Under the pieces are notes generated by a model, which saw nothing but the letters and a program-made list of their open reading frames with translations, was not told where the DNA came from and did not search any database. A program made the translations under genes and the position numbers. A DNA stretch of 64,000 nt, taken from positions 238,403 to 302,402 of the forward strand of contig NZ_AZWQ01000008.1 in assembly GCF_000514815.1 (NCBI RefSeq). Reading direction: 5' to 3'. The stretch is from Salinispora fenicalii (GTDB lineage Bacteria > Actinomycetota > Actinomycetes > Mycobacteriales > Micromonosporaceae). Position 1 is the stretch's first letter, and each line of letters begins with the position of its first letter. Shown piece by piece: positions 18,474 through 27,131 of the stretch.

Positions 18474-18737
18474 CGCGGTGTCGACCTCCTTTCCGTGCGT
18501 GGCGAGGAGCCGCGCGCACGCCCGGAGCAGACCGGGATGGCACTCCTCGGCTACCAAGCAGGTGGTAGCAGCCACCCTGAGCTAAGCCGACATAAGCCCC
18601 ATTGAGACATGAACACGAGGAAAAAACCTGAAAGGCTCGTCGGTACTCTGGCATCCGGCGCACAGCCTCACACCCTCGAGTGGTTCCGATGACCCCACGA
18701 CCAACTGGTCTCGGTGATCTGCATCGACTCCGGTCGT

Positions 18738-18995
18738 CTACCGGTGCAGCACGACACCGTCGAATCTGACGTACAGCTGACGACGGCGCACCGCGTTGCC
18801 CGAGTCATTCAGCTCGTAGCCCTCCAGCCACACCCAGCCGTCGTAGGTCGGCCGATCAAGGGCCCGGATCACCCGAACCGTGATCGGGCGAACGAACTGC
18901 GGAGAGGCACGTCGGTCCAGGCGGATCGCCTCCCCCGCCCGCAACCTGCGGCCCGCCGCTGCCGGCCGGGCTGCGGTCTGGCCTCTGGCCGGCAT
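18738..18995 (-). CDS. Small hypothetical protein, third gene of a coupled micro-operon
   Basis: 85 residues from ATG 18995, which overlaps the preceding stop as TGATG. The product has a basic N-terminus and then a compact beta-rich core (PITVRVIRALDRPTYDGW, WLEGYELNDSGNAVRR). The motif DGWVWLEGYEL recalls short uncharacterised actinobacterial proteins found near XRE regulators. No catalytic motif is visible. It is translated after two other small genes and divergently from the XRE regulator, suggesting a shared regulatory or stress role. Confidence 0.7.
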   Translation of the reverse strand: MPARGQTAARPAAAGRRLRAGEAIRLDRRASPQFVRPITVRVIRALDRPTYDGWVWLEGYELNDSGNAVRRRQLYVRFDGVVLHR

Positions 18996-19219
18996 CACGG
19001 CCGACCCGTGCGCCCCGGAGGTGCCCACCCGCCCTGGCCGACCGTGGCGAGGTAGTCATAGGCGGTCTTGGTGGGCGGGCACGGCCACCCGCATCCGCAG
19101 ACCGGGCACCGGTCCACCCGCGGCCAGTGCTCGTTGATGATCCGCTGAGCCGACAGGATCATCCGGTTCCGTAGCTGGATCGTCGACAGGCCCGGGCGGG
19201 GCCGGGGCTGGGTGGCCAT
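18995..19219 (-). CDS. Small Cys-rich (possible zinc-binding) protein
   Basis: 74 residues from ATG 19219; the start overlaps the upstream stop and its own stop overlaps the next start, both as TGATG. Four cysteines in the pattern DRCPVCGCGWPC (residues ~38-49) suggest a small zinc knuckle. The N-terminus contains a probable helix (LRNRMILSAQRIINEHW). No family name can be given with certainty. It is the middle gene of a three-gene coupled set facing the XRE regulator. Confidence 0.7.
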   Translation of the reverse strand: MATQPRPRPGLSTIQLRNRMILSAQRIINEHWPRVDRCPVCGCGWPCPPTKTAYDYLATVGQGGWAPPGRTGRP

Positions 19220-19395
19220 CACCGCCGGCAGGCCCGTTGCCGGGCGAGCGGAGTCAGCAACGGCCGGCTGTCAAAGATCACCGTCGGCTGATCACACAGT
19301 GTGCGGTAGGCACCAGCTCGCGCCATATAAACGGTGGCCGGGCCAGTCGCATCCAGCCGTACGGAACGGCGGCGACGGCGAAACAACCGGATCAT
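19219..19395 (-). CDS. 58-residue basic protein, first gene of the coupled micro-operon
   Basis: ATG 19395 has AGGGAG upstream. The product begins MIRLFRRRRRSVRLD, strongly basic, and continues with a short hydrophobic/beta region (ATVYMARAGAYRTL) and an Arg-rich end. It resembles no known family. It is transcribed away from the XRE regulator with 157 bp between the two starts, an arrangement typical of a regulator controlling its divergent neighbour. Confidence 0.65.
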   Translation of the reverse strand: MIRLFRRRRRSVRLDATGPATVYMARAGAYRTLCDQPTVIFDSRPLLTPLARQRACRR

Positions 19396-19552
19396 GTGCG
19401 TGCTCCCTGTCGTCAGATGAGCTCCCCGCGCCGGCGCGTATCCCCGGTGGAGCAATTCATGGACAGACAGAGATTCACCGTTAGGCTTCGGGTAGCGGTA
19501 GGCGTGCGTTGTGTGCACACGGATCGCCCACACTTCCAGCGCAGGAGGCGAG

Positions 19553-20770
19553 ATGACCTCGTTTGGGCAGGTTCTTCGGCGATACCGCCAGCAGCGACAG
19601 CTTTCTCTCCGCAACCTGCAGAATAGGATCCAGTTCGACTACAGCTACATTTCCCAGGTTGAACGGGGCACCCGTCGCCCCACACTCCAGTTTGCGCAGG
19701 CATGCGAAGACGCCCTAGACACCGGTGGGATTCTTGTAGACACCTACCGACAGGACCAGACGGGCGATGCCGCTATGCGTAGACGATCCCTGCTACAGGC
19801 CATGGGCGCACTCGCCGCTACTCCTGTTGCGGGAAGCCTTGTCGAGTTGGAAGCGCTGCGCCACGGCCTAGCCGCTGCCACCGGCTACAGCGAGTGGGAA
19901 CAGGTGGTAGCCGACTACGGTAGCGACTTTTACGTCATTCCCCCTACTCAGATCATTGAACGGTTGCGCGGGGACCTGACTGTGCTGCAACACCAACTCG
20001 CCGCCACCCCGGGCGATCGGTCACTACTCCGCGTTGCCGGCAGCCTGTCAGCGATCATGGCGATGGCCGTCTCCACGTTGGGGCAGAACACGATGGCGCG
20101 GCGGTGGTGGCGTACCGCTCGCACCCACGCCGACCATTCCGGCTGCACGGGCACGCGGGTGTGGGTACGGGACTGGGAGGTCGTCAACGGTACCTACGAG
20201 CACCGGCCCATCACGGAGATCCTCAATCGCGCGGAGGAGGCCACCGCTATCGCAGGCGACCGGGCATGTGTCGGGCATGCGGGCGTGCTGGCCGGGCAAG
20301 CCCAAGCGCTTGCCGTGGCTGGGCAACCGGAGGCAGCCCTGAATGCACTTGAAGCCACAGCCGCCATGACCGACCGGATGACCAACGAGGCGACCCGTGA
20401 TACGGCCAGCATGTTCGGGTGGCCGGAGGTCAGACTGCGACACACCGAGTCGTACGTGTACACCCAACTCGGCTACACCACGAAGGCGCTAGCCGCACAG
20501 GATCGGGCGCTGGAGTTGTACTCCGCTGACCTAAACCGGGAACGTGCGCAGATGCTGATGCACCGCGCATCGTGCCTCATCCAGGACGGACACGTCGGCG
20601 ACGGCCTCAGGTGTGCAGCCGATGTCCTCGACGCGCTGCCGCAGTCTGATCACAACGCGCTGCTCCACCACATGGCTACCGCGGTCGTCACTCGGATACC
20701 CAAGCGGGAGCTACATCGGGTGGAAGCCGTAGAGCTGCGGCAACGGCTCGCCGAACTGCCGTCGGGCTAG
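19553..20770 (+). CDS. XRE-family transcriptional regulator with C-terminal TPR-like domain
   Basis: 405 residues; ATG 19553 follows AGGAGG by four bases. Residues ~3-60 form a Cro/cI helix-turn-helix (LRNLQNRIQFDYSYISQVER). A linker with RRRSLLQAMGALAATPVAG, then an all-helical TPR-like domain (~170-400) with repeated AxxALxxxxxA patterns follows. This is the common actinomycete architecture of XRE regulators that sense a peptide or small molecule. It probably controls the divergent small operon 18738-19395. The GNAT gene begins 10 nt downstream but has its own -10 box. Confidence 0.88.
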   Translation: MTSFGQVLRRYRQQRQLSLRNLQNRIQFDYSYISQVERGTRRPTLQFAQACEDALDTGGILVDTYRQDQTGDAAMRRRSLLQAMGALAATPVAGSLVELEALRHGLAAATGYSEWEQVVADYGSDFYVIPPTQIIERLRGDLTVLQHQLAATPGDRSLLRVAGSLSAIMAMAVSTLGQNTMARRWWRTARTHADHSGCTGTRVWVRDWEVVNGTYEHRPITEILNRAEEATAIAGDRACVGHAGVLAGQAQALAVAGQPEAALNALEATAAMTDRMTNEATRDTASMFGWPEVRLRHTESYVYTQLGYTTKALAAQDRALELYSADLNRERAQMLMHRASCLIQDGHVGDGLRCAADVLDALPQSDHNALLHHMATAVVTRIPKRELHRVEAVELRQRLAELPSG

Positions 20771-20780
20771 GCTGTCGCAC

Positions 20781-21320
20781 GTGGACGGGGTGACGTACAC
20801 GATCACTGACTCGGCTGGCGCCCGCCAGCTCACCGACGACGTGCGGAACCTTTACGCCGCCGTGTATGCCGAGGCCCCGTACCACGAGGGGCCGGAGCAT
20901 GTTCGGCAGTTCCGCCGCTGGTGGTCGGATCACCTCCGACGCCCCGGCTTCGCCCTCGCCTCCGCTACCGAGGCCAGCCGGCTGGTAGGGGTTAGCTACG
21001 GATACACCATGCCCGGCGGCGACTGGGTGGAGCCGAACGCGGACGAGCCACCCGCGCTCTTGCGGGCCGCGGAGAAGCTGCTGGTGCCGGAGTGGATGGT
21101 GGCCGGGGACTATCGCGGGTCTGGGGTAGGCCGACGACTGCTGTCGATGCTGCTCAACGGGCGATCCGAGCCATACGCGGTACTGGCCGCGAACCCGCAC
21201 GCGCCGGCGCGACGGTTGTACGAACGGATGGGCTGGCGACAGTACGGGCAGATCAGACCCAAGTCGATCCCGGACATGGACGTGCTGGTGCTGCGGATTT
21301 CTGCCCTGGACCCGCCCTAG
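20781..21320 (+). CDS. GNAT-family N-acetyltransferase
   Basis: 179 residues. GTG 20781 has no Shine-Dalgarno, but TAGGCT (20768-20773) ends 7 nt before it, so the mRNA is probably leaderless. GNAT hallmarks: the acetyl-CoA loop GDYRGSGVGRRLL (Arg/Gln-x-x-Gly-x-Gly/Ala pattern, residues ~110-122) and a C-terminal NPHAPARRLYERMGW. It transfers an acetyl group to an unknown amine. The -10 box overlaps the XRE gene's stop codon. Confidence 0.85.
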   Translation: MDGVTYTITDSAGARQLTDDVRNLYAAVYAEAPYHEGPEHVRQFRRWWSDHLRRPGFALASATEASRLVGVSYGYTMPGGDWVEPNADEPPALLRAAEKLLVPEWMVAGDYRGSGVGRRLLSMLLNGRSEPYAVLAANPHAPARRLYERMGWRQYGQIRPKSIPDMDVLVLRISALDPP

Positions 21321-21344
21321 CTCCCACGACGCCCCCACAACGAC

Positions 21345-21372
21345 GCAGGCCCCCTCCGTGGAGGGGGCCTGC
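21345..21372. terminator. Bidirectional hairpin terminator between GNAT and tRNA-His
   Basis: GCAGGCCCCCTC pairs perfectly with GAGGGGGCCTGC (loop CGTG). No T-run follows, as is usual for actinomycete terminators. A second hairpin, GGTGGAG-TAG-CTCCACC, lies at 21378-21394 beside the tRNA-His 3' end. Confidence 0.7.
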
Positions 21373-21399
21373 GCTGCGGTGGAGTAGCTCCACCTTCCG

Positions 21400-21473
21400 G
21401 GTGACTGATGGGAATTGAACCCACGACAACCGGGACCACAACCCGGTGCTCTGCCAACTGAGCTACAGCCACC
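21400..21473 (-). tRNA. tRNA-His (anticodon GTG)
   Basis: The minus strand gives GTGGCTG paired with CAGTCAC (one G-U), the extra 5' G opposite discriminator C that marks tRNA-His, and anticodon GTG in GGTTGTGGTCC. The full CCA is not encoded. Confidence 0.96.
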
Positions 21474-21559
21474 ATCCGCCGTGCCAGGGATCACCCTGGC
21501 GGCGCGACCAATAATAGCCGCAACCGGCCCGGCCGCGTCCAGCGGGTTCGGCCCTGCGG

Positions 21560-22150
21560 CTACAGCTTCGCGGCGATCGCCTTGGCGCTCTCCACGTCCG
21601 GCCCCGGCAGCGGCACGAAGAGCGTCCGTCGGTAGTACTCGAGCTCCCGGATGCTCTCGCGCACATCGGCCAACGCCCGGTGCTCCAGGCCCTTCTGCGG
21701 CTGGCTGAAGTACACCCGGGGGTACCAGCGCCGGCAGAGCTCCTTGATCGAGGAGACGTCGATCATCCGGTAGTGCAGGTGGTTGTCCAGCCGGGGCATG
21801 TCCCGGGCGATGAAACCCCGGTCGGTGGCGATCGAGTTGCCGCAGAGCGGGGCGGTACGGGGGTCCTTCACGTGGCTGGTGATGTAGTCGAGGACCATCT
21901 CCTCCGCCTCGGCGAGCCCGACCGTGGAGCGGCGGACCTCCTCGGTGAGCCCGGACTTGGCGTGCATCGTCGCCACGATCTCGGGCATCTTCTCCAGCGC
22001 CGCCTCGTCGGCGTGGATCACCACGTCGACGCCCTCGCCGAGCACGTTGAGATCGGGGTCGGTAACGAGCGCAGCGACTTCGATCAGCTTGTCGCCGCCG
22101 AGGTCCAGGCCGGTCATTTCACAGTCGATCCAGACGAGTAGATCTGCCAC
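21560..22150 (-). CDS. orn: Oligoribonuclease
   Basis: 196 residues from GTG 22150 (VADLLVW). GTG 22156 is also in frame, but the -10 box TAGGCT abuts it and lies 6 nt before 22150, so the downstream GTG fits a leaderless start. DEDDh exonuclease motifs: [10 protein letters not shown] (Exo I), NSIATDRGF (Exo II) and [10 protein letters not shown] (Exo III His/Asp). The enzyme degrades 2-5-nt RNAs and pGpG in the cytoplasm. Its length matches the family (~180-200). It is divergent from the GT87 gene with 74 bp between starts. Confidence 0.95.
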   Translation of the reverse strand: MADLLVWIDCEMTGLDLGGDKLIEVAALVTDPDLNVLGEGVDVVIHADEAALEKMPEIVATMHAKSGLTEEVRRSTVGLAEAEEMVLDYITSHVKDPRTAPLCGNSIATDRGFIARDMPRLDNHLHYRMIDVSSIKELCRRWYPRVYFSQPQKGLEHRALADVRESIRELEYYRRTLFVPLPGPDVESAKAIAAKL

Positions 22151-22224
22151 CGGCACAGCCTACGCGCAGCCCAGCGGCCCGCGCGCCGCGCATCTGTCGG
22201 CACCGCGACCGTTAGGGTTCTCTC

Positions 22225-23481
22225 GTGCCAGCCGAATCCGTCTCCCCTCCCGTCGTCATCGAGGACGACACCAGCGGGCGGACGGCGCGTCGGATCGTCA
22301 CGGTTCTGGCTATCGCCGCTGTGCTGCCCGCGCTCTATCAGAAGGGGTGGCACAACTTCTACGACCTGAAGATCTACATGTCGGCGATGGAGTGGTGGTC
22401 CGCAGGCAATCCGCTCTACGACTACGTCCAGCCGGACGTGGTGCAGGGCGAGCTGTACTTCACCTATCCGCCGCTCGGCGCGCTGCTGCTGTCGCCGTTC
22501 GCGCTGCTCCGGTTGGACGTCACCGTGACGATCTTCACGGTGCTGACCGTGCTGGCGGTGGTGGTGACCACCCGGTGGCTGGTTAACCCGGTGATCGCCC
22601 GACACCACCTGCCGCGCGTCTTCACCCTCACCGTGGCGGTGCTGCTCGTACTCGCCGTGGAGAGCACCCGGGAGACCATCACCTTCGGGCAGATCAACAT
22701 GCTGTTGGTGGTGTTGATCCTGGCGGACCTGCTGTTCGCCGTACCGCGGAACGGGCGTTGGGCCGGGGTCGGGGTGGGGCTGGCGACGGCGCTCAAGCTG
22801 TATCCGGGCATCTTCATCGTCTATCTGCTGGCCTCCCGGCAGTGGCGGGCGGCGGCGGTGGCGAGCGCGACGGCGGCGGGAGCGACGCTGCTCGCCGGGG
22901 CTCTCCTGCCGCTCGAATCGTGGCGCTACTGGACGCACGAGTTGTGGGCGACCGACCGGGTCGGCCGCACCGACTACACCGGCAACCAGTCCCTGTTCGG
23001 TCTGATCCACCGCCTCACCGTGCCCCAGGAGCCGGACCGACTCCTGTGGCTCGCCCTGGTCGCGGTGGTCGCCGGGTACGGGCTGTGGCGGGCGGCCCGG
23101 GCGGCCCGGGCCGGCGACGCGTTGACCGGCCTCACCCTCACCGGCCTGGTTGGCGCGCTGATCAGCCCGATCACCTGGCCCCATCACATCTACTGGTTCG
23201 TGCCGGCCGTCGTGGTGCTGGTGGACGCGGCGCTCGCCGCGAGGCCGGGCCGCAGGCGCCGTTGGCTGTGGCTGCTCGTCGCCGGTGTCACCGTGATCAT
23301 CGTGTACGGCGTGGTGACGTTCCACGATTGGGGCACTGCCCTGGTGCGCACTGACACGGTCGGAGAATTCCTGGAACGCAATGTCTACGTGCTGCTGGGG
23401 TTGATGCTGCTGGCTGCTCTGCCGATCCGCAGCAGACCGATTCAATCGGACACTCTTCACGAGACGCCCACAGCACGCTAA
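22225..23481 (+). CDS. GT87-family (DUF2029) membrane mannosyltransferase
   Basis: 418 residues with about ten hydrophobic segments. GTG 22225 follows TAGGGT by 6 nt (leaderless). GT-C features: an Asp in the first extracytoplasmic loop (NFYDLKIYMSA), LYFTYPPLGALLLSPF, and GLATALKLYPGIF. Family members use polyprenyl-phosphomannose to add alpha-1,2-mannose to phosphatidylinositol mannosides or lipomannan in actinobacteria. The exact acceptor is unknown here. A strong terminator follows the gene. Confidence 0.87.
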   Translation: MPAESVSPPVVIEDDTSGRTARRIVTVLAIAAVLPALYQKGWHNFYDLKIYMSAMEWWSAGNPLYDYVQPDVVQGELYFTYPPLGALLLSPFALLRLDVTVTIFTVLTVLAVVVTTRWLVNPVIARHHLPRVFTLTVAVLLVLAVESTRETITFGQINMLLVVLILADLLFAVPRNGRWAGVGVGLATALKLYPGIFIVYLLASRQWRAAAVASATAAGATLLAGALLPLESWRYWTHELWATDRVGRTDYTGNQSLFGLIHRLTVPQEPDRLLWLALVAVVAGYGLWRAARAARAGDALTGLTLTGLVGALISPITWPHHIYWFVPAVVVLVDAALAARPGRRRRWLWLLVAGVTVIIVYGVVTFHDWGTALVRTDTVGEFLERNVYVLLGLMLLAALPIRSRPIQSDTLHETPTAR

Positions 23482-23534
23482 TCTGACTTCAAGGAAAGTA
23501 AGTGACGTTTCGGTAGCACCGATCCCCCGGTGCG

Positions 23535-23571
23535 GGACGGCCCTCCGTGTCGGCAGCACGGAGGGCCGTCC
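23535..23571. terminator. Strong bidirectional terminator
   Basis: A perfect 15-bp stem, GGACGGCCCTCCGTG against CACGGAGGGCCGTCC with a 7-nt loop, lies between the convergent GT87 gene and the membrane protein gene at 23612. Confidence 0.8.
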
Positions 23572-23611
23572 TCGTGTGCCCCGCTACCGACAACCTCGCC
23601 GAGTCGAATCG

Positions 23612-24238
23612 CTACCGTGCCGAGTCGAACGGAGTAGCCGGCCGCAGCCGCCGCGCCGGCAGCCGGCCGGGATCAGCCGGCAGGTCGGTCGCCGCCGGCT
23701 CGTTGAGCGGCCAGGCCGGGCCGGCCTCCGCAGCCCGCCGGTGCCTCACCGGGCCGACCTCCGCAGCTTCCCGGTGCCCCACCGGGCCGATCGTGCGCTC
23801 CCCGGCGGGGCGGGGCATCGCGCGGGTTCGCTCACCGGAGGCGCCGACCGACACGAGCTGCCGGGCCGACGCGTCGAGCCGGCTTCCGTCTCGCGCGACG
23901 ACCGGCCGGCCCCCCGCTCGGGCAGCGGGCGCACCGAGCCCACTGAGGGAGGTCACCCCCAGCCGGCTGGCGAGCAGCGGCACCTGGTCCGGCTCGACCA
24001 CGAAGACCACCTCCCGGGGGCGAACCGGTCGCAGCAGCAGCGCCAGGGCCCCCGACACCAGCAGCATCCCACCAACCAGGAGGGCGGCGGTGACCGGCGC
24101 GACCCAGCTCTCCCGCAGTTCAGCGCGGAGATCCAGGGTCAGGTCAGCGCCGAGTGCGGCCCCACCGAGCAGCACCGGAATCCCGGTGACCAGCAACAAC
24201 ACCCCGGCGACCACCCGCACGAAACGCACCGACTTCAC
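23612..24238 (-). CDS. Small membrane protein with Ala/Arg-rich repeat tail
   Basis: 208 residues. Two transmembrane helices near residues 8-30 and 48-68, a short conserved-looking soluble segment (EVVFVVEPDQVPLLASRLG), then a low-complexity tail with an 11-residue duplication (HREAAEVGPVR / HRRAAEAGPAW). The arrangement resembles the DUF6286/AmaP-like membrane proteins of actinobacteria, but I cannot assign it firmly. GTG 24238 overlaps the stop of a putative 7-codon leader (24258-24235), so translation may be coupled to the leader. Confidence 0.6.
   Translation of the reverse strand: MKSVRFVRVVAGVLLLVTGIPVLLGGAALGADLTLDLRAELRESWVAPVTAALLVGGMLLVSGALALLLRPVRPREVVFVVEPDQVPLLASRLGVTSLSGLGAPAARAGGRPVVARDGSRLDASARQLVSVGASGERTRAMPRPAGERTIGPVGHREAAEVGPVRHRRAAEAGPAWPLNEPAATDLPADPGRLPARRLRPATPFDSAR
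23718..23783 (-). repeat. 33-bp tandem duplication within the coding sequence
   Basis: Two adjacent 33-bp units (23718-23750 and 23751-23783) share most bases and keep the frame, producing the 11-residue repeats in the tail of the membrane protein. Confidence 0.7.
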
Positions 24239-24258
24239 CCCTCTCCGTAGTTGAGCAC
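24235..24258 (-). CDS. Putative 7-codon leaderless leader peptide
   Basis: TAAGGT (24271-24266) ends 7 nt before GTG 24258, the same geometry as other leaderless genes here. The frame reads VLNYGEG then TGA, and that stop overlaps the GTG of the downstream membrane-protein gene (GTGA). It may couple or regulate translation of that gene. Only geometry supports it. Confidence 0.35.
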   Translation of the reverse strand: MLNYGEG

Positions 24259-24366
24259 CCGGACGACCTTACCGACCTGAAGCGCCCAAACAGGGGATAT
24301 CCACGGCCATCGCCGCGGAAAGGCACCGGCCCGCCGGAAACCCGACGGGCCAGGCCGAGGGGGCCG

Positions 24367-24417
24367 GCGGGTCAGCGCCAGCCCGGCGGGAGCGGGTCAG
24401 CGCCAGCCCCGGCGGGA
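24367..24417. repeat. 25/26-bp tandem repeat beside the ycnI stop codon
   Basis: Two copies of GCGGGTCAGCGCCAGCCC(C)GGCGGGA abut, and a third partial copy (GCGGGTCAGG) includes the stop codon of the YcnI gene. It is probably a slippage product at the 3' end of the gene. Confidence 0.7.
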
Positions 24418-24422
24418 GCGGG

Positions 24423-25163
24423 TCAGGCCTTCGGTGCGGGCTCGCGCCGGGACCGGGTGAAGGCCAGCCCACCCAGCACCAGGCCGCCCACGCCGGCGAC
24501 CAGGCCGGCGACGCCGAGACCGACGGCCAGCCCGTCCCCCGCCGCCGCGTCATCCGCAGCCTCGTCATCCGCCGTGGCCGGCGTCCCGTCCTGGGCTGCC
24601 GCCGAATCGGCGTCCTCGGCGGCGGCCAGCTCCAGCACCGGGGCCGGCGCCGCCGGCTCCACGCCATCGGCGGTCGGCTCGTCGATCCAGCGCACGACCG
24701 CACCGTCCGAGTACGTCTGCAGCGACTTGAAGACCATCGTGTCAACCGTGGGCAACGGCCCCACCGAGACCGGGAACTCCTGGAACATGCCCGGCCCGAT
24801 ACCGGCCTCGGGCTGCGCCGTCCAGGTGATCTTCGCTACCGCCTCGGTGATCTGGCTGCCGTGTACCTCCACCGGCTCGTCGAGCGTGCGCTTCTCCACC
24901 ACCGCCGTCCAGCCCGGGACCAGCATCGTCGAGACCGATCCGAGCGGGGCGTTCTCCGGCAGGAAGACCTCCACCTTGGTGGTGGACTCGGTGTCACTCT
25001 CGTTCGGCACCCGGAAGGCAAACCGGCCGTACCCGCCCTGGGTTGCCTCCTTCGGGTCGACCGTGATGTGCGCCGAGGCGGCCCCGGCGGAGCCGAACAC
25101 GGCTGCGGCGACCGCGCCGAGCGCGAGGAGGGCGATGGCGGAGCTGCGCCGGTGACGGATCAT
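24423..25163 (-). CDS. YcnI-family (DUF1775) copper-associated membrane-anchored protein
   Basis: 246 residues. A signal peptide ends in ASAHITVDP, so the mature protein starts with His, the residue used with Trp to bind Cu(II) in YcnI of Bacillus. The YcnI domain spans about residues 30-180 (YGRFAFRVPNES, GSVSTMLVPGWT, WTAQPEAGIGPGMF). An acidic Ala/Asp linker and one C-terminal helix (VAGLVAGVGGLVLGGLAF) anchor it. It lies 16 nt downstream of the CopC-CopD gene, consistent with a copper acquisition or resistance unit. GGAAAGGG precedes the ATG. Confidence 0.9.
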   Translation of the reverse strand: MIRHRRSSAIALLALGAVAAAVFGSAGAASAHITVDPKEATQGGYGRFAFRVPNESDTESTTKVEVFLPENAPLGSVSTMLVPGWTAVVEKRTLDEPVEVHGSQITEAVAKITWTAQPEAGIGPGMFQEFPVSVGPLPTVDTMVFKSLQTYSDGAVVRWIDEPTADGVEPAAPAPVLELAAAEDADSAAAQDGTPATADDEAADDAAAGDGLAVGLGVAGLVAGVGGLVLGGLAFTRSRREPAPKA

Positions 25164-25179
25164 GAAGTGGAACCCTTTC

Positions 25180-26844
25180 CTACTTGACGGCCACGGTGGT
25201 CGCCACCGTGGCCTGGTCGATCTCAGACGTGCGGACGGTCACCCGCAGCTGCCAATCCCCGGACGCGGGCAGGTTGATCTCGCCGGTCGCGTGGTTGTCG
25301 GTCAGTGGCAGCAACGGCACCTCGATCGGTTCGATTCCCGCCGCCGGCAGCGCGACGGTGGCCCGCCACTCCGCCACCGGCTGGGGTCGGTTGTCCGGGG
25401 TGTAGGCGTAGAAGTGGACCGAGTTGTTGCCGCGCTTGGCCGGGTCCATCTCGACCTGCAACGAGTACAACGAACTGGTCAGGGTCGTCGAGAAGTAGCC
25501 GCTGTTGGACTGGGCGGTGTCGGCGACCGCGGTCCGCGCCGGAGTGGTCTGGACCAGCGCCGCCGCCAGCCCGAGCAGCACGGCGGTGATCGCCAGCTCG
25601 ACCATGATCGCCCGCCGCACCGGCGCGGGCCGCTCGGGCGCCGTACGCCGACGCACCAGTGTCCGAGAATAGGCGGCCACCGCGACCACCAGAACGAAGA
25701 GCCCGATCTTGCCAAGAAGCAGCCGACCGTACGGGGTGTCGACGAGGGCCGTGAGGGAGGCGACCTCGATCAGCGCCTGTACGACCCCGGCGACGAGCAG
25801 CGCGGAGACGGAGAGCGCCGCCCAGCGGGACCAGATCGGCAGGATCGCGGCCAGCTCCCCCTCATCGGCCTGGCGTAGCAGGAAACCGACGAGCATCGCC
25901 AGCCCGCCGAGCCAGACCGCCATGCCGCCCAGGTGCACCGCGTCGACCACGACCGAGACCACCGGAGCCGGGGAGACCGCCGGATGACCGGAGAGGGGCC
26001 AGGTCAGCAGGGCCGCACCGCCGAGGAGGCCCAGTATCACCAGGTCGGTCCGGCCGACCGGGCCGGCCAGCACCGGCCGGAGCACGAACGCCGCCGCCGC
26101 GAGGAGGCCCAGCCGGACCAGATGCGCGGCGCCGAAGGCGCTACCCAGCACCGTACTCAGGCCCGCACCGGTGACGTCGAAGACGCCGCCACCGTTGGTG
26201 TAGGGAATCTGGAGCCAGCCCGTCGCCAGGGTGGCGAACGCCAGCAGGCCCAGACCGGTCCACGCCAACCGGGCCGGGCCGCGACGGGACAGCCGGCGGG
26301 GCCAGAGCAGGGTGAGGACCAGCACCGGGCCGACCAGGAGCAGCAGGCCGACGTAGCCGAGATACTTGCCAACCTTGATACCGACACTCACCACCGGGTC
26401 GGCGCGGCTGTCGCTGCCGGTGTCGACCGGGGGTGTCGACGGGGCCCCGACGGAGTAGGTGAAGGCGCCGGAGACCGGATGACTGTCTGCCGAGATCACC
26501 CGAAAGCTGACCAGGTAGGTGCCGCGACCGGAGTTCGGGTCGACCGGAATCGCGACGACGGTACCGTCGAAGCTGGGCTCGCCCCGATCCGCCCGCGACC
26601 CGTCCGGCGCGATGACCCGGATCTTGCCGGGTACCTTGCGGACCGACTCACTGAAGGTGAGGACCACCTCGGTGGGTGCGTCCGGCACCACCGCCGACGA
26701 GGCCGGGCTGCTACTCACCAGCACCGCGTGGGCGCTGGCCGGGCCGGCGGGGGCCACCAGTAGGGCAACGAGGGCGATCAGGAGACCACCAGCAGCGGTG
26801 AGCCGGGCGGTCCAGCGGCGGAGGACGACACTCATGCCGGTCAT
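25180..26844 (-). CDS. CopC-CopD fusion copper transport protein with YtkA-like tail
   Basis: 554 residues from ATG 26844; an ATG at 26835 is equally possible. After the signal peptide, mature CopC begins at AHAVLVSSSP, with its N-terminal His as copper ligand and a second His region SADSHPVSGAF. Residues ~170-430 form the multi-helix CopD membrane domain (HLGGMAVWLGGLA). The last ~110 residues look like a YtkA-type beta domain (HFYAYTPDN). It probably imports or handles copper at the membrane, for instance for the cytochrome oxidase whose subunit I gene lies at 50606. It is co-directional with YcnI and divergent from the MauE-thioredoxin pair. Confidence 0.9.
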   Translation of the reverse strand: MTGMSVVLRRWTARLTAAGGLLIALVALLVAPAGPASAHAVLVSSSPASSAVVPDAPTEVVLTFSESVRKVPGKIRVIAPDGSRADRGEPSFDGTVVAIPVDPNSGRGTYLVSFRVISADSHPVSGAFTYSVGAPSTPPVDTGSDSRADPVVSVGIKVGKYLGYVGLLLLVGPVLVLTLLWPRRLSRRGPARLAWTGLGLLAFATLATGWLQIPYTNGGGVFDVTGAGLSTVLGSAFGAAHLVRLGLLAAAAFVLRPVLAGPVGRTDLVILGLLGGAALLTWPLSGHPAVSPAPVVSVVVDAVHLGGMAVWLGGLAMLVGFLLRQADEGELAAILPIWSRWAALSVSALLVAGVVQALIEVASLTALVDTPYGRLLLGKIGLFVLVVAVAAYSRTLVRRRTAPERPAPVRRAIMVELAITAVLLGLAAALVQTTPARTAVADTAQSNSGYFSTTLTSSLYSLQVEMDPAKRGNNSVHFYAYTPDNRPQPVAEWRATVALPAAGIEPIEVPLLPLTDNHATGEINLPASGDWQLRVTVRTSEIDQATVATTVAVK

Positions 26845-27131
26845 GCTCGCCCAGAATGCTCTCTGATGCCCAACCGGACCTGGGTCGGCGGGAGACCCGT
26901 GACCGGGCCGCCCCTCACCGCTCATGAGTGGGTAGTCGGACGTCGCCCCGGAAAAGTTCCCGGCGTGGCAAACCCCACCTAGGGGCAAAGGTCCCTACCG
27001 TCCCAGCTCGCTCCGCGTAGCCTGAACTGTCATGATCCTGACCCCGCGTGACACCGCATCCGCTGGTCCCGCCGTTGGCGTAGCGTGGATCGGCTGAGTG
27101 CGGGAACTTGCCGGGGGCGAGGAGCGACCAC
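26845..27131. other. Divergent promoter region, copCD / MauE-thioredoxin
   Basis: About 287 bp with no convincing gene. It must hold promoters for both directions. No clear operator was recognised. Confidence 0.5.
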
